From Novosphingobium sp. PC22D (lineage in GTDB: Bacteria > Pseudomonadota > Alphaproteobacteria > Sphingomonadales > Sphingomonadaceae): a stretch of DNA of 64,000 bases. The stretch's first letter is position 1. Each line of letters starts with the position of its first letter. The stretch lies in contig NZ_MWMO01000018.1 in assembly GCF_002556635.1 (NCBI RefSeq), positions 1-64,000 on the forward strand. The letters are read 5' to 3'. Made by a program: the position numbers and the translations under genes. The notes under the pieces were generated by a model, which saw only the letters and a list, made by a program, of their open reading frames with translations, did not search any database and was not told the DNA's origin. Below are positions 1-8,815 of this stretch, one piece after another.

Positions 1-101
1 CGTCGTCTTCATTCCCGTACCAATCCATCAGCTCGGGAGTAGCTTAGCATCCTGTCCAAGAAACCGGCACCACCTCTGGTGGAGAAGAAGGCCGTGACGC
101 C

Positions 102-878
102 TTGCTCAAACAGTTGGGCGACATGGATTACCGCATCGGCAAACAGGGAGAATATGCCAATTCCTACATCGACCGCATTGAGAAGCTGTTGACCGGCGGG
201 GCGATCATTCAGACTTCAGATGACGTGAAGATCAGGGCCGCGCAGCGCGCCATCGATAAGCTCTGCCCGTTTCACAAAAACAAGAATAGCATGGCGGATG
301 CCGTGTTGTTGGAAATCTATCGCGACATGTTGGCTGGCAGAGGCGACGAAGAACACCTCGCCCTCGTGACCCACAATAAGCACGACTTTTCGGACATGCA
401 CGGGGATGAGCGAGCGCCGCATCCCGATATCGGCGACCTATTCGCGACGGAGGGTTCCACATATGCCCTCGCCCTCGGGGAGGTGCTGAACGCCTATGCT
501 CCTGACTGGATGGAAGAACTGAAGTGGGAGTTTGAGTATGAGGAAAAGCCACGCAGCTTGAGCCAGATATTGGAGGCGGAACACATGCTTTTCCGGCAGA
601 TCTGGTACAACCGCCATCTCAATCTGATGGACCGCGTCGAGAGTGGCGAGATTGAGATCGTCGACGAGTTGGGCAAGACCGAGAAGGGCTATTACCGCCA
701 AGACCAGATCACGCGCGGCACTTTGGAGACCGCGCTGGCTGCTGGCGAGCGGACTAGAAAAGAGATTGGCGAAGAGAACCTCGGCCCTTGGGACGATTTC
801 GAGTGGGGGATGCTCAACGGCAAGCTGAGCGCATTGCGCTGGGTCACTGGCAGCGAATGGGACTTCCTGGATACCTAG
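102..878 (+). CDS. PIN-like domain protein, N-terminal part missing
   Basis: The 258-residue product resembles PIN-like nuclease proteins found on sphingomonad elements (toxin- or defence-type RNase fold). The middle holds a conserved block with PFHKNKNSMADAV and VTHNKHDF, which carries later acidic residues of a PIN fold. The N-terminal strand with the first catalytic Asp is absent. The reading frame is open only from 48, after a TAG at 45-47, with a TTG at 102 and an ATG at 123 as possible starts and no clear ribosome site. The gene is therefore either 5'-truncated or frameshifted near the window edge. Family placement is from memory of related proteins; activity is doubtful. Confidence 0.55.
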   Translation: MLKQLGDMDYRIGKQGEYANSYIDRIEKLLTGGAIIQTSDDVKIRAAQRAIDKLCPFHKNKNSMADAVLLEIYRDMLAGRGDEEHLALVTHNKHDFSDMHGDERAPHPDIGDLFATEGSTYALALGEVLNAYAPDWMEELKWEFEYEEKPRSLSQILEAEHMLFRQIWYNRHLNLMDRVESGEIEIVDELGKTEKGYYRQDQITRGTLETALAAGERTRKEIGEENLGPWDDFEWGMLNGKLSALRWVTGSEWDFLDT

Positions 879-1014
879 TAGCGTGTCAGCGCCCAATCGC
901 TTCGATTGCTAAGGCAATCTGCATAACGTGAACGGACGGCTGGTTTCAGCGATCGACTCTGGCTGGATGAACGGCAGCAATTCAGGCGTGCCCTGCCTCA
1001 AATCCGCAAAGAAT

Positions 1015-1029
1015 GTTCTTGCTTTGTTC
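1015..1029 (+). promoter_or_regulatory. SOS (LexA) box upstream of the S24 repressor gene
   Basis: GTTC-TTGCTTT-GTTC is a perfect match to the alphaproteobacterial LexA consensus GTTC-N7-GTTC. It ends 53 nt before the ATG at 1083 and points the same way as the gene. Binding itself is inferred. Confidence 0.7.
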
Positions 1030-1044
1030 ATTCTCGTCAGTATG

Positions 1045-1059
1045 TAGGAAGCCTTCCTA
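1045..1059. promoter_or_regulatory. Perfect inverted repeat, candidate operator of the S24 repressor
   Basis: TAGGAAG-C-CTTCCTA is a 7-bp perfect inverted repeat with a single central base, between the SOS box and the start codon of the S24 gene. Position and symmetry suit autoregulation by a dimeric CI/LexA-like repressor. This is inference from position only. Confidence 0.5.
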
Positions 1060-1082
1060 TTTCCTGTCGTCAAGGCACAACC

Positions 1083-1727
1083 ATGACCGACGTTCGATCA
1101 ACCCTGGACCGGCTCATCAGGGAACGAGGCTGCAACTACGCCTCGATCTCGCGCCTGCTCGGCCGAAACGCTGCCTACATTCAGCAGTTCATCCGCCGCG
1201 GCAGCCCGCGTACGCTGGATCAGCGTGACTGCGAACTGCTCTCGCGCTTCTTTGGCGTCGATCCTTCCATTCTGGGAGGCTCCGAACAGCAATCCCGGAT
1301 CCAGTCAGACCTCGTCCAGGTTCCGGTGCTCGACGTCGAAGCTTCCGCCGGCCACGGCTCGATAGCTGACCACGAGGCTAGATGCTCGCACTTCGGGTTC
1401 GAGGAACGCTGGCTGCGGCAGATGACGGCCAGCAAGGCCAACAACCTGTCGATCATCCGGGTTCTGGGCGATTCCATGGAGCCGACGCTGAGCGACGGCG
1501 ATGATGTCATGGTCGACCAGGCCGATGGTCACGCGCGGCTTCGCGACGGTATCTATGTGCTGCGCATGGACGATGCGCTCAACGTCAAACGGATTGCGAT
1601 CGAGCCGCAAGGCCGGCGGATTTCAGTGGTGAGTGACAACAAGGCTTATCCCAGCTGGCGCGGGCTTGAGCGGCGTTCGGTCGATGTGGTCGGTCGCGTC
1701 CTGTGGTTCGGACGCCAGCTTCAATAG
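1083..1727 (+). CDS. S24 family (LexA/CI-like) self-cleaving transcriptional repressor
   Basis: The 214-aa protein has an N-terminal DNA-binding region (about 1-65, HTH-like, with YIQQFIRRGSPR) and a C-terminal S24 peptidase domain (about 80-214). The catalytic serine is S131 in GDSMEPT and the general base lysine K169 in NVKRI. An Ala-Gly pair near residues 89-90 (EASAGHG) is a plausible self-cleavage site. Such proteins repress element genes and are inactivated by RecA-stimulated autocleavage. The start at 1083 follows AAGG. An SOS box and an inverted repeat lie upstream. The nuclease-like gene follows within 3 nt. It is probably the master repressor of the element; its targets are unknown. 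Confidence 0.85.
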   Translation: MTDVRSTLDRLIRERGCNYASISRLLGRNAAYIQQFIRRGSPRTLDQRDCELLSRFFGVDPSILGGSEQQSRIQSDLVQVPVLDVEASAGHGSIADHEARCSHFGFEERWLRQMTASKANNLSIIRVLGDSMEPTLSDGDDVMVDQADGHARLRDGIYVLRMDDALNVKRIAIEPQGRRISVVSDNKAYPSWRGLERRSVDVVGRVLWFGRQLQ

Positions 1728-1729
1728 CC

Positions 1730-2164
1730 ATGATGTTTACATTTCTAGTCGCGGTAGCGGTCATACAAGAAGGCCAGGTCTTTACCTGCACACCGATCCG
1801 CGTCTGGGATGGTGATGGTCCTATCTGGTGCGCGGAAGGTCCCCACGTACGGTTATCCGGGATCGCCGCGCGAGAAATCGATGGCGCCTGCCGCGACTAC
1901 CAGCCCTGCCCCAGGGCGAGCGCCGAGGCCGCGCGTGATGCGCTCGTTGCAATCCTGGGAGGGCCCAGGGGGCGAGCCGAAACCGGACACGTCCTCGTCA
2001 ATGGACCACGACTTCGCTGCGTCTCGACCGGGCCTGCCAAGGGCAACCGCACGGGCGCCTGGTGCACGCTGCCCGGGGGACAGGACCTCTCCTGCATGAT
2101 GGTGAGAAGCGGCACTGTCCTCAAATGGCGGCGCTTCTGGGGCCAGCATCGATGCGGCAAGTGA
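1730..2164 (+). CDS. Small secreted staphylococcal-nuclease-like protein
   Basis: The 144-aa product begins with a hydrophobic signal-like segment (MMFTFLVAVAVI) and then reads like a thermonuclease (SNase OB-fold) domain: IRVWDGDG followed by VRLSGIAARE, which carry an acidic residue and an Arg/Glu pair typical of the SNase active site. Several cysteines fit an exported protein. The likely start is ATG 1730, 3 nt after the stop of the S24 repressor, so the two are probably co-transcribed. In-frame codons further upstream (from 1703) overlap the repressor and are less likely. The domain is short and divergent, so nuclease activity is uncertain. Confidence 0.65.
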   Translation: MMFTFLVAVAVIQEGQVFTCTPIRVWDGDGPIWCAEGPHVRLSGIAAREIDGACRDYQPCPRASAEAARDALVAILGGPRGRAETGHVLVNGPRLRCVSTGPAKGNRTGAWCTLPGGQDLSCMMVRSGTVLKWRRFWGQHRCGK

Positions 2165-2212
2165 ACCGCCGCAAGAGTGACAGCCGCGTCTGACAGGCAA
2201 AATGCACCCGGA

Positions 2213-5137
2213 TCAGATGCCAATCTCGAACGGCTTGACGATCGTACGCTCGCGCTCGGGAAGCGGCCGCTCGTGGCCTTGCCCCAGCCCCCTGGCGAGG
2301 CCGCTCGCCGCCGCCTCACGCAGCAGCCCGACGGTTTCGAGCGCCGATCGCTTCATCCCGGGATTGCGCTCGACTACCTTTTCCAGCTTCTGGGCGTTGT
2401 CGACGTAAAGCGTGAGTCCATCGCGCAGGCGCGTGATCGTGACGAGAAAGGTCTGCTGGTTTGCAAGGTTGCGCTCGCGGCTGTCCATGACCGCAATGCC
2501 GCGATCCGAGGTGAGCCCTTGCGCCATGTGCGCGTTGAGTGCGTAAGCGAGATCAAGGCGCCTCAGCATGGGATCCCCCGCTTCGAGCTGCTGCTCGATC
2601 CCGAGCGAGGTGCGAATGAGCACCTTCCCGCCCTCGATCCGCAAGACTTGCGCCCGGTCAGCATTGAGCAGACCGCGATCGTGGTCGGTCGAGGTCCAGC
2701 GAATCCGGTCGCCTTCATGGATTTCGAGGGGCTTGATCTCGTAGACGCGCAGCGGATCGCGGTTTTTCTGCGTTCGCATCCGAGCGGGCCGAAATTCGCG
2801 TTCCTTGCCTCTCCTGTCCACGAGCCGGACGATCCCGGAAGCCGGATCGCTCGCGGCGACGGTTTGGAGGCCTCTCTGCAGCCCTTGTGCACGCAGTTGC
2901 CTGTCGAACTCGACAACCGTTCCGACCGCGTAACTCTTCGCGTATCGCAGCTCTTCATGCGTCAGGTTGACTTGTGCGAGCGTTTCGAGCTTGAGCGGGT
3001 TGGTACCCAGTTCGCCGTTCGCTTTGAGACCTGTCTGAACTGCGGCATTGACTTCGCTCCGCAGCTTTCGCCCTGAGGCGTAGATCGCCGTCGTTTCACG
3101 TTCGGCAGGCGAGAGACTGAGCCATGCCGCTGCAGCCTCTACCGCCGCGCCATTTTCGACCTCGACCACATTCGATCCAAGGAACCGCAGCGCTTCCTCG
3201 ATGTGACCGCCCTGCGCGGCTGACTGCGCTGAGCGCAGCGCATCGTTGCGGGCACGCAGATTGCGGTTCATCGTGGCGGTCTCGACGCCCGCCTTCTGCA
3301 TCACATCGAAGGGTTTACCGGCATCCACGGCCCCGAGCTGCTTGCGATCGCCGATGCTGGCAAACCGCCCCAGCTCAAGGGTATTGGCGATCCGGACCAG
3401 CTTCTCCTTGTCGGCATTGCCGACCGTAGAGGCTTCATCGAGAAGGACGATGGTGCCGCGCATGTCCGCCCGGGCCTTGGCGAGCGCAGCCTTGTCCGAT
3501 CCATCGAGCAAGGGCGCGTACTGCTTGAGAAAACGCGCCACCGTCATCGCGGGGATGCCGGTATCGCGCTCGAGCATCTGGACGAGCGTGTTCTGCACTG
3601 CGAGCCCGAGCACGGCACCTCCCTCCTCGCGCGCAATGTCGGCGACGGGCTTCAGCACCGTGCTCTTGCCGGCTCCTGCGACCCCCTGGATCGCAACGAT
3701 CCGGTTGCTGGTCGCGAGAAGCAGGCGTCCTGCCGCTTCCTGTCCGGGGTTCAAGGAGAGACCATAACGAATCTGCGAGAGCGCCTGCAGACGCTCACCG
3801 GCGATGTCGGGAGCCAGGAGGGGGCGGACCGCCCCTCGGCCGGTCTCGACCGCTTCGAAGATGCCGCGTTCACTGGCCAGCGCATCGGGCGTGGTCACGA
3901 GATCGCGGTCGGCTCCCCTGCCCCGCTCCAGCAAACCCTGCTTGAGCAGTTCGTCGACGCGCTTCTCGACCTCCGGCAATGCCGTCGGGAGCCCGAAATC
4001 GAGCGCGGCTTTGTAGATCGCCGTGCGCGCGAACGCGGCTTCTCGCTCGCCCAGATGGCGGATGGCCGAGGCGACAGCATGCACCGCCGCAATCGCTTCG
4101 GGAGAACGCCGTCCCATGTCGGGCGGCACCAGAAGATCACCTTGCGAAAGACCCAGGCGTTCCATCAGCGCGCTTCCCAGCGCGCGAGCGCGCGTCCCAA
4201 GTTCCTGCGTCAGGCTGCGCACCGCTGGTTGTTCGCCAAATCGATCCGCGGCGCGCGCATTGGCGCGCGCGATCACGCTTCCGGGATCGAAACCAAATCC
4301 TTTGGCCATGTCGCGCCACGTCGCGGCCAGGGCATCACGATCTTCAACACGCCCCTTGTCCGCGCGGGTCATGAGGTTTGCGGTCATGCGCGCTTCGAGG
4401 CTGCGCGAATGCATGGTCTCGAGCTTCTCGAGGATTTCGGCGCGGCGCGAACTGAAGGCGTCGCGCACGTCCCTCGGCACGCCCGCCGCCTCGAAATTGC
4501 CGTGCTTGCCAAACTCGGCGATCTCATAACCCAGGCGTTCGACCGACAGCCGAAAGCAGGCCATGGTCACGGCGTTGAGGAGCGTATTGTGCTCCCAGAG
4601 CTTGTCGTTGCGCAGCGCGCGCCATTTGCCGTCGCGGCCCCTCGTGGCATTGGCGACGACGGCATGGATGTGGGCGTTGGGCTCCTGATTGCGGTTGGTG
4701 TCGTGCTGGAAGAGGCCGGCGATCAGATTGCCGGTGCGTACTGCCTTCTCCTTACCGCGCACCTCCATGCGGGTTTCCGCAAGGTTTTTCTCCGCCCATG
4801 ATAGCGTCTCGCGCACGGCATCCTTGTAAGCTTCGAGAATACGATGATCTCCGCCGACCAGCGCCAGGATCGACCAGCTCTTGGGCATCGAGAATGTGAG
4901 GTCGGTACCGGCCCGGTGCGCCCTGCCCTCGGCTCCAACCCGGCTCCCATCGGGGAGCCAGCCCTTCAACACGGCTTCGAACTGACGCGCGTTGATCCGG
5001 CCCCTGAGGCCCTGCAAGGTTGCCCCCTTGCCAAACCATTCGCCCGAGCGGTCGGCATCGGCGCGCGTGTAGTAGTTGTCGGCGGCAAAGTAGTTCGCAG
5101 CGCCGCCCGCAGTGCGGACATTGGCTACCGAAAGCAT
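2213..5137 (-). CDS. traI: MobF-family conjugative relaxase-helicase (TraI/TraA type)
   Basis: The 974-aa protein nicks and unwinds DNA at oriT for conjugation. An N-terminal TrwC-type relaxase domain (about 1-290) carries candidate nicking tyrosines Y22/Y23 and the metal-binding histidines H145, H156 and H158 (HIH). A RecD-like helicase follows, with Walker A GVAGAGKST near residue 485 and an LLDEAS Walker B near 565. It is the last gene of the operon RHH-traD-traI, 37 nt after traD. The length is typical of alphaproteobacterial TraI/TraA without a long C-terminal extension. It is intact as far as can be read. Confidence 0.93.
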   Translation of the reverse strand: MLSVANVRTAGGAANYFAADNYYTRADADRSGEWFGKGATLQGLRGRINARQFEAVLKGWLPDGSRVGAEGRAHRAGTDLTFSMPKSWSILALVGGDHRILEAYKDAVRETLSWAEKNLAETRMEVRGKEKAVRTGNLIAGLFQHDTNRNQEPNAHIHAVVANATRGRDGKWRALRNDKLWEHNTLLNAVTMACFRLSVERLGYEIAEFGKHGNFEAAGVPRDVRDAFSSRRAEILEKLETMHSRSLEARMTANLMTRADKGRVEDRDALAATWRDMAKGFGFDPGSVIARANARAADRFGEQPAVRSLTQELGTRARALGSALMERLGLSQGDLLVPPDMGRRSPEAIAAVHAVASAIRHLGEREAAFARTAIYKAALDFGLPTALPEVEKRVDELLKQGLLERGRGADRDLVTTPDALASERGIFEAVETGRGAVRPLLAPDIAGERLQALSQIRYGLSLNPGQEAAGRLLLATSNRIVAIQGVAGAGKSTVLKPVADIAREEGGAVLGLAVQNTLVQMLERDTGIPAMTVARFLKQYAPLLDGSDKAALAKARADMRGTIVLLDEASTVGNADKEKLVRIANTLELGRFASIGDRKQLGAVDAGKPFDVMQKAGVETATMNRNLRARNDALRSAQSAAQGGHIEEALRFLGSNVVEVENGAAVEAAAAWLSLSPAERETTAIYASGRKLRSEVNAAVQTGLKANGELGTNPLKLETLAQVNLTHEELRYAKSYAVGTVVEFDRQLRAQGLQRGLQTVAASDPASGIVRLVDRRGKEREFRPARMRTQKNRDPLRVYEIKPLEIHEGDRIRWTSTDHDRGLLNADRAQVLRIEGGKVLIRTSLGIEQQLEAGDPMLRRLDLAYALNAHMAQGLTSDRGIAVMDSRERNLANQQTFLVTITRLRDGLTLYVDNAQKLEKVVERNPGMKRSALETVGLLREAAASGLARGLGQGHERPLPERERTIVKPFEIGI

Positions 5138-5174
5138 GGGCCCGGCTGCCTGTCATTGCCACGAACCCCGCCGA

Positions 5175-7526
5175 TCATGGCTCGATCTCGAAGTCGCCGA
5201 GATCGCGGACGGCTTCGTCCCGATCGGCCTGCTCGGGCAAACCATCCTCGAAGAGCATGCGGCGCTGTGCAACGCGTCGGGGATCGCGCTCGCAGGGCTG
5301 CTCGCCCGGACTTGACTTCGGCAGATCGGAGCGCCTGGCAAGTTGTGCCTCGCGGACCTGTTCCTCGCCCTTGGGGTTAGCAGAAGCCTTTCCTGGTTCG
5401 CGTGGCGCAAGCGGCGGCCGGTCAGGTTTGCCAGTAGCATTCTCCTCCACATGCCTGAAATCGTCAGTGTGCCCTGAGGCCTTCGGGTCAGCCATCCGCG
5501 TGTCCTTTGGATGGATATCGTCCGCGCGCCCCTGACCCTCAATCTCTGTCTGTTCGGCCTTCCCAGGACGGGCCTTGTGAAGGTCGAATTCGGCCTGCTT
5601 CGGGACCGTCGGCTTGCCCACGCCATCGTCGTTCGAAGCCGGATGTGCATTGCCCTCGACGGGCCTCGCAGGATCGGAGGCCTCTTCGGCACCCGGGATG
5701 TCAGCGGCACGGGCTGAAGGCCGGTCCTGCGCGCGCCCGATAAAGGGCTCGGCCAGTTTCGGCCTCGACACTGGCGTCAGCCGGATCGGTGCGGCGGGGA
5801 AGCCATCGGGGAACTTGATGTAGCCCCGAAGCCGCGAGAGGTTCATCAACTGGTCGGGCAAGAGCAGCGGCTCGATGTGCTTGCGCGGGGTGAGGCTCAC
5901 GGCATCGCGCGCGTTGTTGAACCCGTAGGTATAACCCTCTTCCATATCACGGACCTGGCGGTGCCCGATGAAGTCGGAGCACCAGGTGGCGGTCTCGCGA
6001 TCGGCGGTTCCCAGAATGAGCTTGGTGCGGGCAAGCGAGGACAAGGTCATCGCCATGTTCTCGCCGTAGACTTCCTTGAGCTTGGCATAGGCATGGATCC
6101 CGGTGACGATTGCGCCGCCATAGTTTCGGGCGGTCTGCAGCCCCTTCTCGAGTGCGGGCAGGCGATGAAGAGCGCCCAGTTCATCGATGAAGAACCAGAG
6201 GCGCAGTTCGCTCGAACGGTCGAGCGCCATGAGCGTATTCATCGCGGTATCGAGCCAGAGCGTGAGCAGCTGCGAGCACACGCTCATGTCGACGTAGCGC
6301 GCCGAGATGAATACGAACGATCCGGCGGTTTCGTCACCCTCGGCGATCCAGTCTCGCATCGAGAAGGTCCGGCCCTCGCGTGACAAGAGCTTGAGGGCCT
6401 TGGCGTTCACGTTGAATACCGCGCGGATCGATTCTGCCATGCGCGCCGCCTCGGGCGCGGTCAGCGGATCGGCGATCGTCCCGCGCATCATGGCGTGGAC
6501 CTTGGCTAGATCGGCAGTCATCAGCTGGTCGGCGAGTGCGGCATTCGAACCCTGTCCTTGCGCGACGAGCTTGAGGCAGAATTCGACGAAGAGCGCGCGC
6601 GCGGCGATGACCCAGAACTGGGCTTCACCGCCTCCATCATGGGGCACGAGCGCCTCGGCCGCCGACCAGAATTCGCCCTCAGTCCGGCAGTCGGCAAAGA
6701 GGCTCCAGACAGGGCAGCGGGCATCGAGCGGGTTCAGTATGACATCGCGCGATGCGTCGAAGAAGTGCTCGATATAGGCGCCTGTCAGATCGAAGATCAC
6801 GCAGCGCTGCCCGCGCGCCCGTGCTTCCTCGACCATCTCGCCCATCGCGACGGTCTTGCCCATGCCGGTGGTCCCGATGAGCATCGCGTGGCTCTGCTCG
6901 AGCCGCCAGGGATAGGCAACGCCGGCCAGATGCGAGGGCCGGTAGGGAAGGACGCGGGTAAGTTCCGAAGGTGCGGTCAGTCGCCAGCGCCAGCCCAGCG
7001 CGGCGTCGCGTTCGCGGTCGCGCTCCTCGCGGTTATAGGCCGCGATTTCCTGGGCGAGCTCGGGGAGCGTGACAAGCTGCGCGCCGCGCTCATGTTTGCG
7101 CGCCTTCGACTTGCTGCCGAACCTTGCCGCGAACCAGTAGAACAATGCGAAAGCCGGAACGAGTCCGAGCGAAGCGCGCCACAGGGCCGATGCGAGAATG
7201 GCGGTCAGGTGGTCCCAGGCACGCAGCACCGGGGGATACTTGTGGACGATCGCGATCGGCATCTCGATCGAGCCGCCGAGCGCCGTGCGGATCGCCACCA
7301 GCTTTTCGGGATCGAACTCCATGAAGGTGTAGGTCCCGGCATAGATCCGCATCCAGGCAAGGTAGGTTTCATGGTCGGAAAGCTGCGAGGAGATCATCCA
7401 CCACGACGTCCAGGACAGGACCACGAGCGCGATGATGACGGGCCCCTTGAGCCCTGCGGCGAACATGAAGCCGAAGTGCCCCAGGAGCTGGCTGCCGCGG
7501 GTGAAATTGACGAGGTTGCGCTTCAT
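5175..7526 (-). CDS. traD: Type IV coupling protein, TraD/TrwB type
   Basis: The 783-aa inner-membrane ATPase links the relaxosome to the transfer channel. Two hydrophobic regions near the N-terminus (about 15-40 and 110-130) anchor it. The P-loop GTTGMGKT lies near residue 219 and a Walker B FFIDELGAL near 444. The last 200 or so residues are charged and probably disordered, a usual relaxosome-contact tail. The start ATG at 7526 overlaps the TGA of the preceding RHH gene (ATGA), which fixes the start; codons upstream in the same frame read as low-quality coding. Co-directional with traI downstream. Confidence 0.92.
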   Translation of the reverse strand: MKRNLVNFTRGSQLLGHFGFMFAAGLKGPVIIALVVLSWTSWWMISSQLSDHETYLAWMRIYAGTYTFMEFDPEKLVAIRTALGGSIEMPIAIVHKYPPVLRAWDHLTAILASALWRASLGLVPAFALFYWFAARFGSKSKARKHERGAQLVTLPELAQEIAAYNREERDRERDAALGWRWRLTAPSELTRVLPYRPSHLAGVAYPWRLEQSHAMLIGTTGMGKTVAMGEMVEEARARGQRCVIFDLTGAYIEHFFDASRDVILNPLDARCPVWSLFADCRTEGEFWSAAEALVPHDGGGEAQFWVIAARALFVEFCLKLVAQGQGSNAALADQLMTADLAKVHAMMRGTIADPLTAPEAARMAESIRAVFNVNAKALKLLSREGRTFSMRDWIAEGDETAGSFVFISARYVDMSVCSQLLTLWLDTAMNTLMALDRSSELRLWFFIDELGALHRLPALEKGLQTARNYGGAIVTGIHAYAKLKEVYGENMAMTLSSLARTKLILGTADRETATWCSDFIGHRQVRDMEEGYTYGFNNARDAVSLTPRKHIEPLLLPDQLMNLSRLRGYIKFPDGFPAAPIRLTPVSRPKLAEPFIGRAQDRPSARAADIPGAEEASDPARPVEGNAHPASNDDGVGKPTVPKQAEFDLHKARPGKAEQTEIEGQGRADDIHPKDTRMADPKASGHTDDFRHVEENATGKPDRPPLAPREPGKASANPKGEEQVREAQLARRSDLPKSSPGEQPCERDPRRVAQRRMLFEDGLPEQADRDEAVRDLGDFEIEP

Positions 7527-7846
7527 GCTTCGTCTCCCTCGCCGGGCACCGAGACGATGCCGAGTTCGCGACACTTGCGCGCATAAGCCTGGTGCGAACG
7601 CCCCCGCAGGTCGGGGTCGGGATGCCCCGCCAGGAGTGCGTCCACGCCGATCATGACGAAGACCATTTGCCGGGACGTGCGGCGCACCATCCGGTCCCGT
7701 TCCGCGGTGCCGGACCCATCGAGACTGTCGAGGATCAGCGTACGAATACGCTCGCTGAGAGATACGCCATGCGATGCGCAATGCGCGCGCAATCGCGCGG
7801 CGAGATCGGGGGAAACACGAACCTGAAGACTGATCGACCGCGCCAT
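7523..7846 (-). CDS. Ribbon-helix-helix relaxosome accessory protein
   Basis: The 107-aa protein begins with a ribbon-helix-helix-like segment (ISLQVRVSPDLAARL followed by GVSLSERIRTLIL), the architecture of TraJ/MobC-type accessory proteins that bind oriT and help the relaxase. It heads the operon and its stop overlaps the traD start. The ATG at 7846 is chosen because the RHH strand begins there and an SD-like AAGGAG precedes it. An SOS box lies 74 nt upstream. It could instead act as an operon autorepressor. Confidence 0.75.
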   Translation of the reverse strand: MARSISLQVRVSPDLAARLRAHCASHGVSLSERIRTLILDSLDGSGTAERDRMVRRTSRQMVFVMIGVDALLAGHPDPDLRGRSHQAYARKCRELGIVSVPGEGDEA

Positions 7847-8275
7847 GACGCGGACTCCTTGTGGTTGCGGAGCCCGGTTACACGCTGCGAAAGGCGAAAC
7901 AGACAATGCATGAATATGCAGAACAAGTCAAGAACAAGAAGACTGGCGCATTCCTGCGCCCTTCCCCGCCCTTGTCATGCAGCGGCAAGACAATTCAGCG
8001 CTGTAGCCACTTTGCAGCACATTGCGACATCAGGCAAAAATCGCCATTTTCACGTTTCATATCAGCTATTTGAAACTTGCGACCCGTCGCGTACGGTGTG
8101 CTCTTCCGTCCCCTGCTTAGATGGTAGGTTCCAGTGTCATGACCAGCACGGGATCGGCGGTTTTGAAGTCCCAAAACCAAGGGATGAATACCATGCCGCT
8201 CGATTGCCGATTGTGTTAAAGATCGATCGAGTCCGCCAGCAGGAAGAATGGTGTCGCGGGCACCCCACCAGGAGC
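7847..8275. other. Intergenic region with SOS box and inverted repeats, candidate oriT
   Basis: These 429 nt separate the divergent transfer operon and a small plus-strand gene. They are visibly less GC-rich than the flanks. They hold the SOS box (7921-7935), a hairpin GGCGCA-TTCC-TGCGCC (7945-7960) and an inverted repeat GTTTCA/TGAAAC (8054-8059, 8071-8076). In MobF elements oriT usually lies next to the accessory/coupling/relaxase genes, so this is the best oriT candidate in the window. No nic site can be assigned by eye. Confidence 0.45.
7921..7935 (-). promoter_or_regulatory. SOS (LexA) box upstream of the transfer operon
   Basis: Read on the minus strand this is GTTC-TTGACTT-GTTC, a perfect GTTC-N7-GTTC motif, 74 nt before the first codon of the RHH-traD-traI operon and in the same direction. 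Confidence 0.65.
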
Positions 8276-8476
8276 ATGGCTATGGCAGATGTAACACTGA
8301 GCGCGACGCCCAAAGGCAACGGTTTCCAGGCAACCGTTACCTATTCGAGTGGCGTGTCGATCAGTTCGGCAGAAGCCTTTCCGACGAAGGCCGAGGCCAT
8401 TTCAGCAGCGGCCATGAAGGTGCTCGACATGCCCGATCGGCTGGAGGAATTCGATGCGTCTAACGCCGAGGACTGA
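8276..8476 (+). CDS. Small protein of unknown function (66 aa)
   Basis: I do not recognise the family. The ATG at 8276 is preceded by AGGAG at 4 nt, a strong ribosome site, and codon usage looks coding. The protein (MAMADVTLSATPK...) is soluble, with a beta-rich first half (GNGFQATVTYSSGVS), a helical stretch (KAEAISAAAMKVL) and an acidic tail. It sits alone on the plus strand, divergent from the transfer operon. Confidence 0.6.
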   Translation: MAMADVTLSATPKGNGFQATVTYSSGVSISSAEAFPTKAEAISAAAMKVLDMPDRLEEFDASNAED

Positions 8477-8540
8477 TGCTGCAGGGAATGCTCGCGCGAA
8501 ACCTACGGGAGCGACAATACGGGACCCGAGCAAAAAGAAA

Positions 8541-8566
8541 GGAGGAAGCCCTGACGGACTTCCTCC
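8541..8566 (-). terminator. Rho-independent terminator of the 78-aa minus-strand gene
   Basis: An 8-bp perfect stem GGAGGAAG/CTTCCTCC with a 10-nt loop is followed on the minus strand by TTTCTTTTTG. It ends the gene at 8579-8815. Confidence 0.7.
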
Positions 8567-8578
8567 TTGTGTGTGGCA

Positions 8579-8815
8579 TCAGAATTCATCGCTCAGCTTT
8601 CCGGGCACTGTGTCGATGACCCGGTCCAGCATGGCCTTGGGCAGTGCGCCATAATCGCCCTCATCGACCGCGATGTAACCTGCCTCACCATCGGTCAGGA
8701 CATATTGGGTGAAGTAGCTGTGAAGGGACCGGGCATGGGCCTTGTCGAGTGCGGCAACGAAAGCTGCCTGATCTGCCTGGAATGAACCCTGCGCGATGTT
8801 CAGTGAAGCGTACAT
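8579..8815 (-). CDS. Small protein of unknown function (78 aa)
   Basis: I do not recognise the family. The ATG at 8815 has a near-perfect Shine-Dalgarno AGGAGG 7 nt upstream and a clear terminator downstream, so it is a real monocistronic gene. The protein is acidic and probably helical (ADQAAFVAALDKAH), with DGEAGYIAVDEGD in the middle; there is no signal peptide or membrane segment. Its ribosome site lies in one arm of an inverted repeat (8825-8852), which suggests controlled translation. Confidence 0.7.
   Translation of the reverse strand: MYASLNIAQGSFQADQAAFVAALDKAHARSLHSYFTQYVLTDGEAGYIAVDEGDYGALPKAMLDRVIDTVPGKLSDEF

Noticed and set aside
2177..3076. Long plus-strand open frame opposite traI
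   Set aside because: High GC makes long frames opposite real genes. The minus strand encodes a full relaxase with motifs; this frame has none.
6558..7586. 342-aa plus-strand frame opposite traD
   Set aside because: Antisense to the coupling protein with intact motifs; no recognisable domain and no ribosome site.
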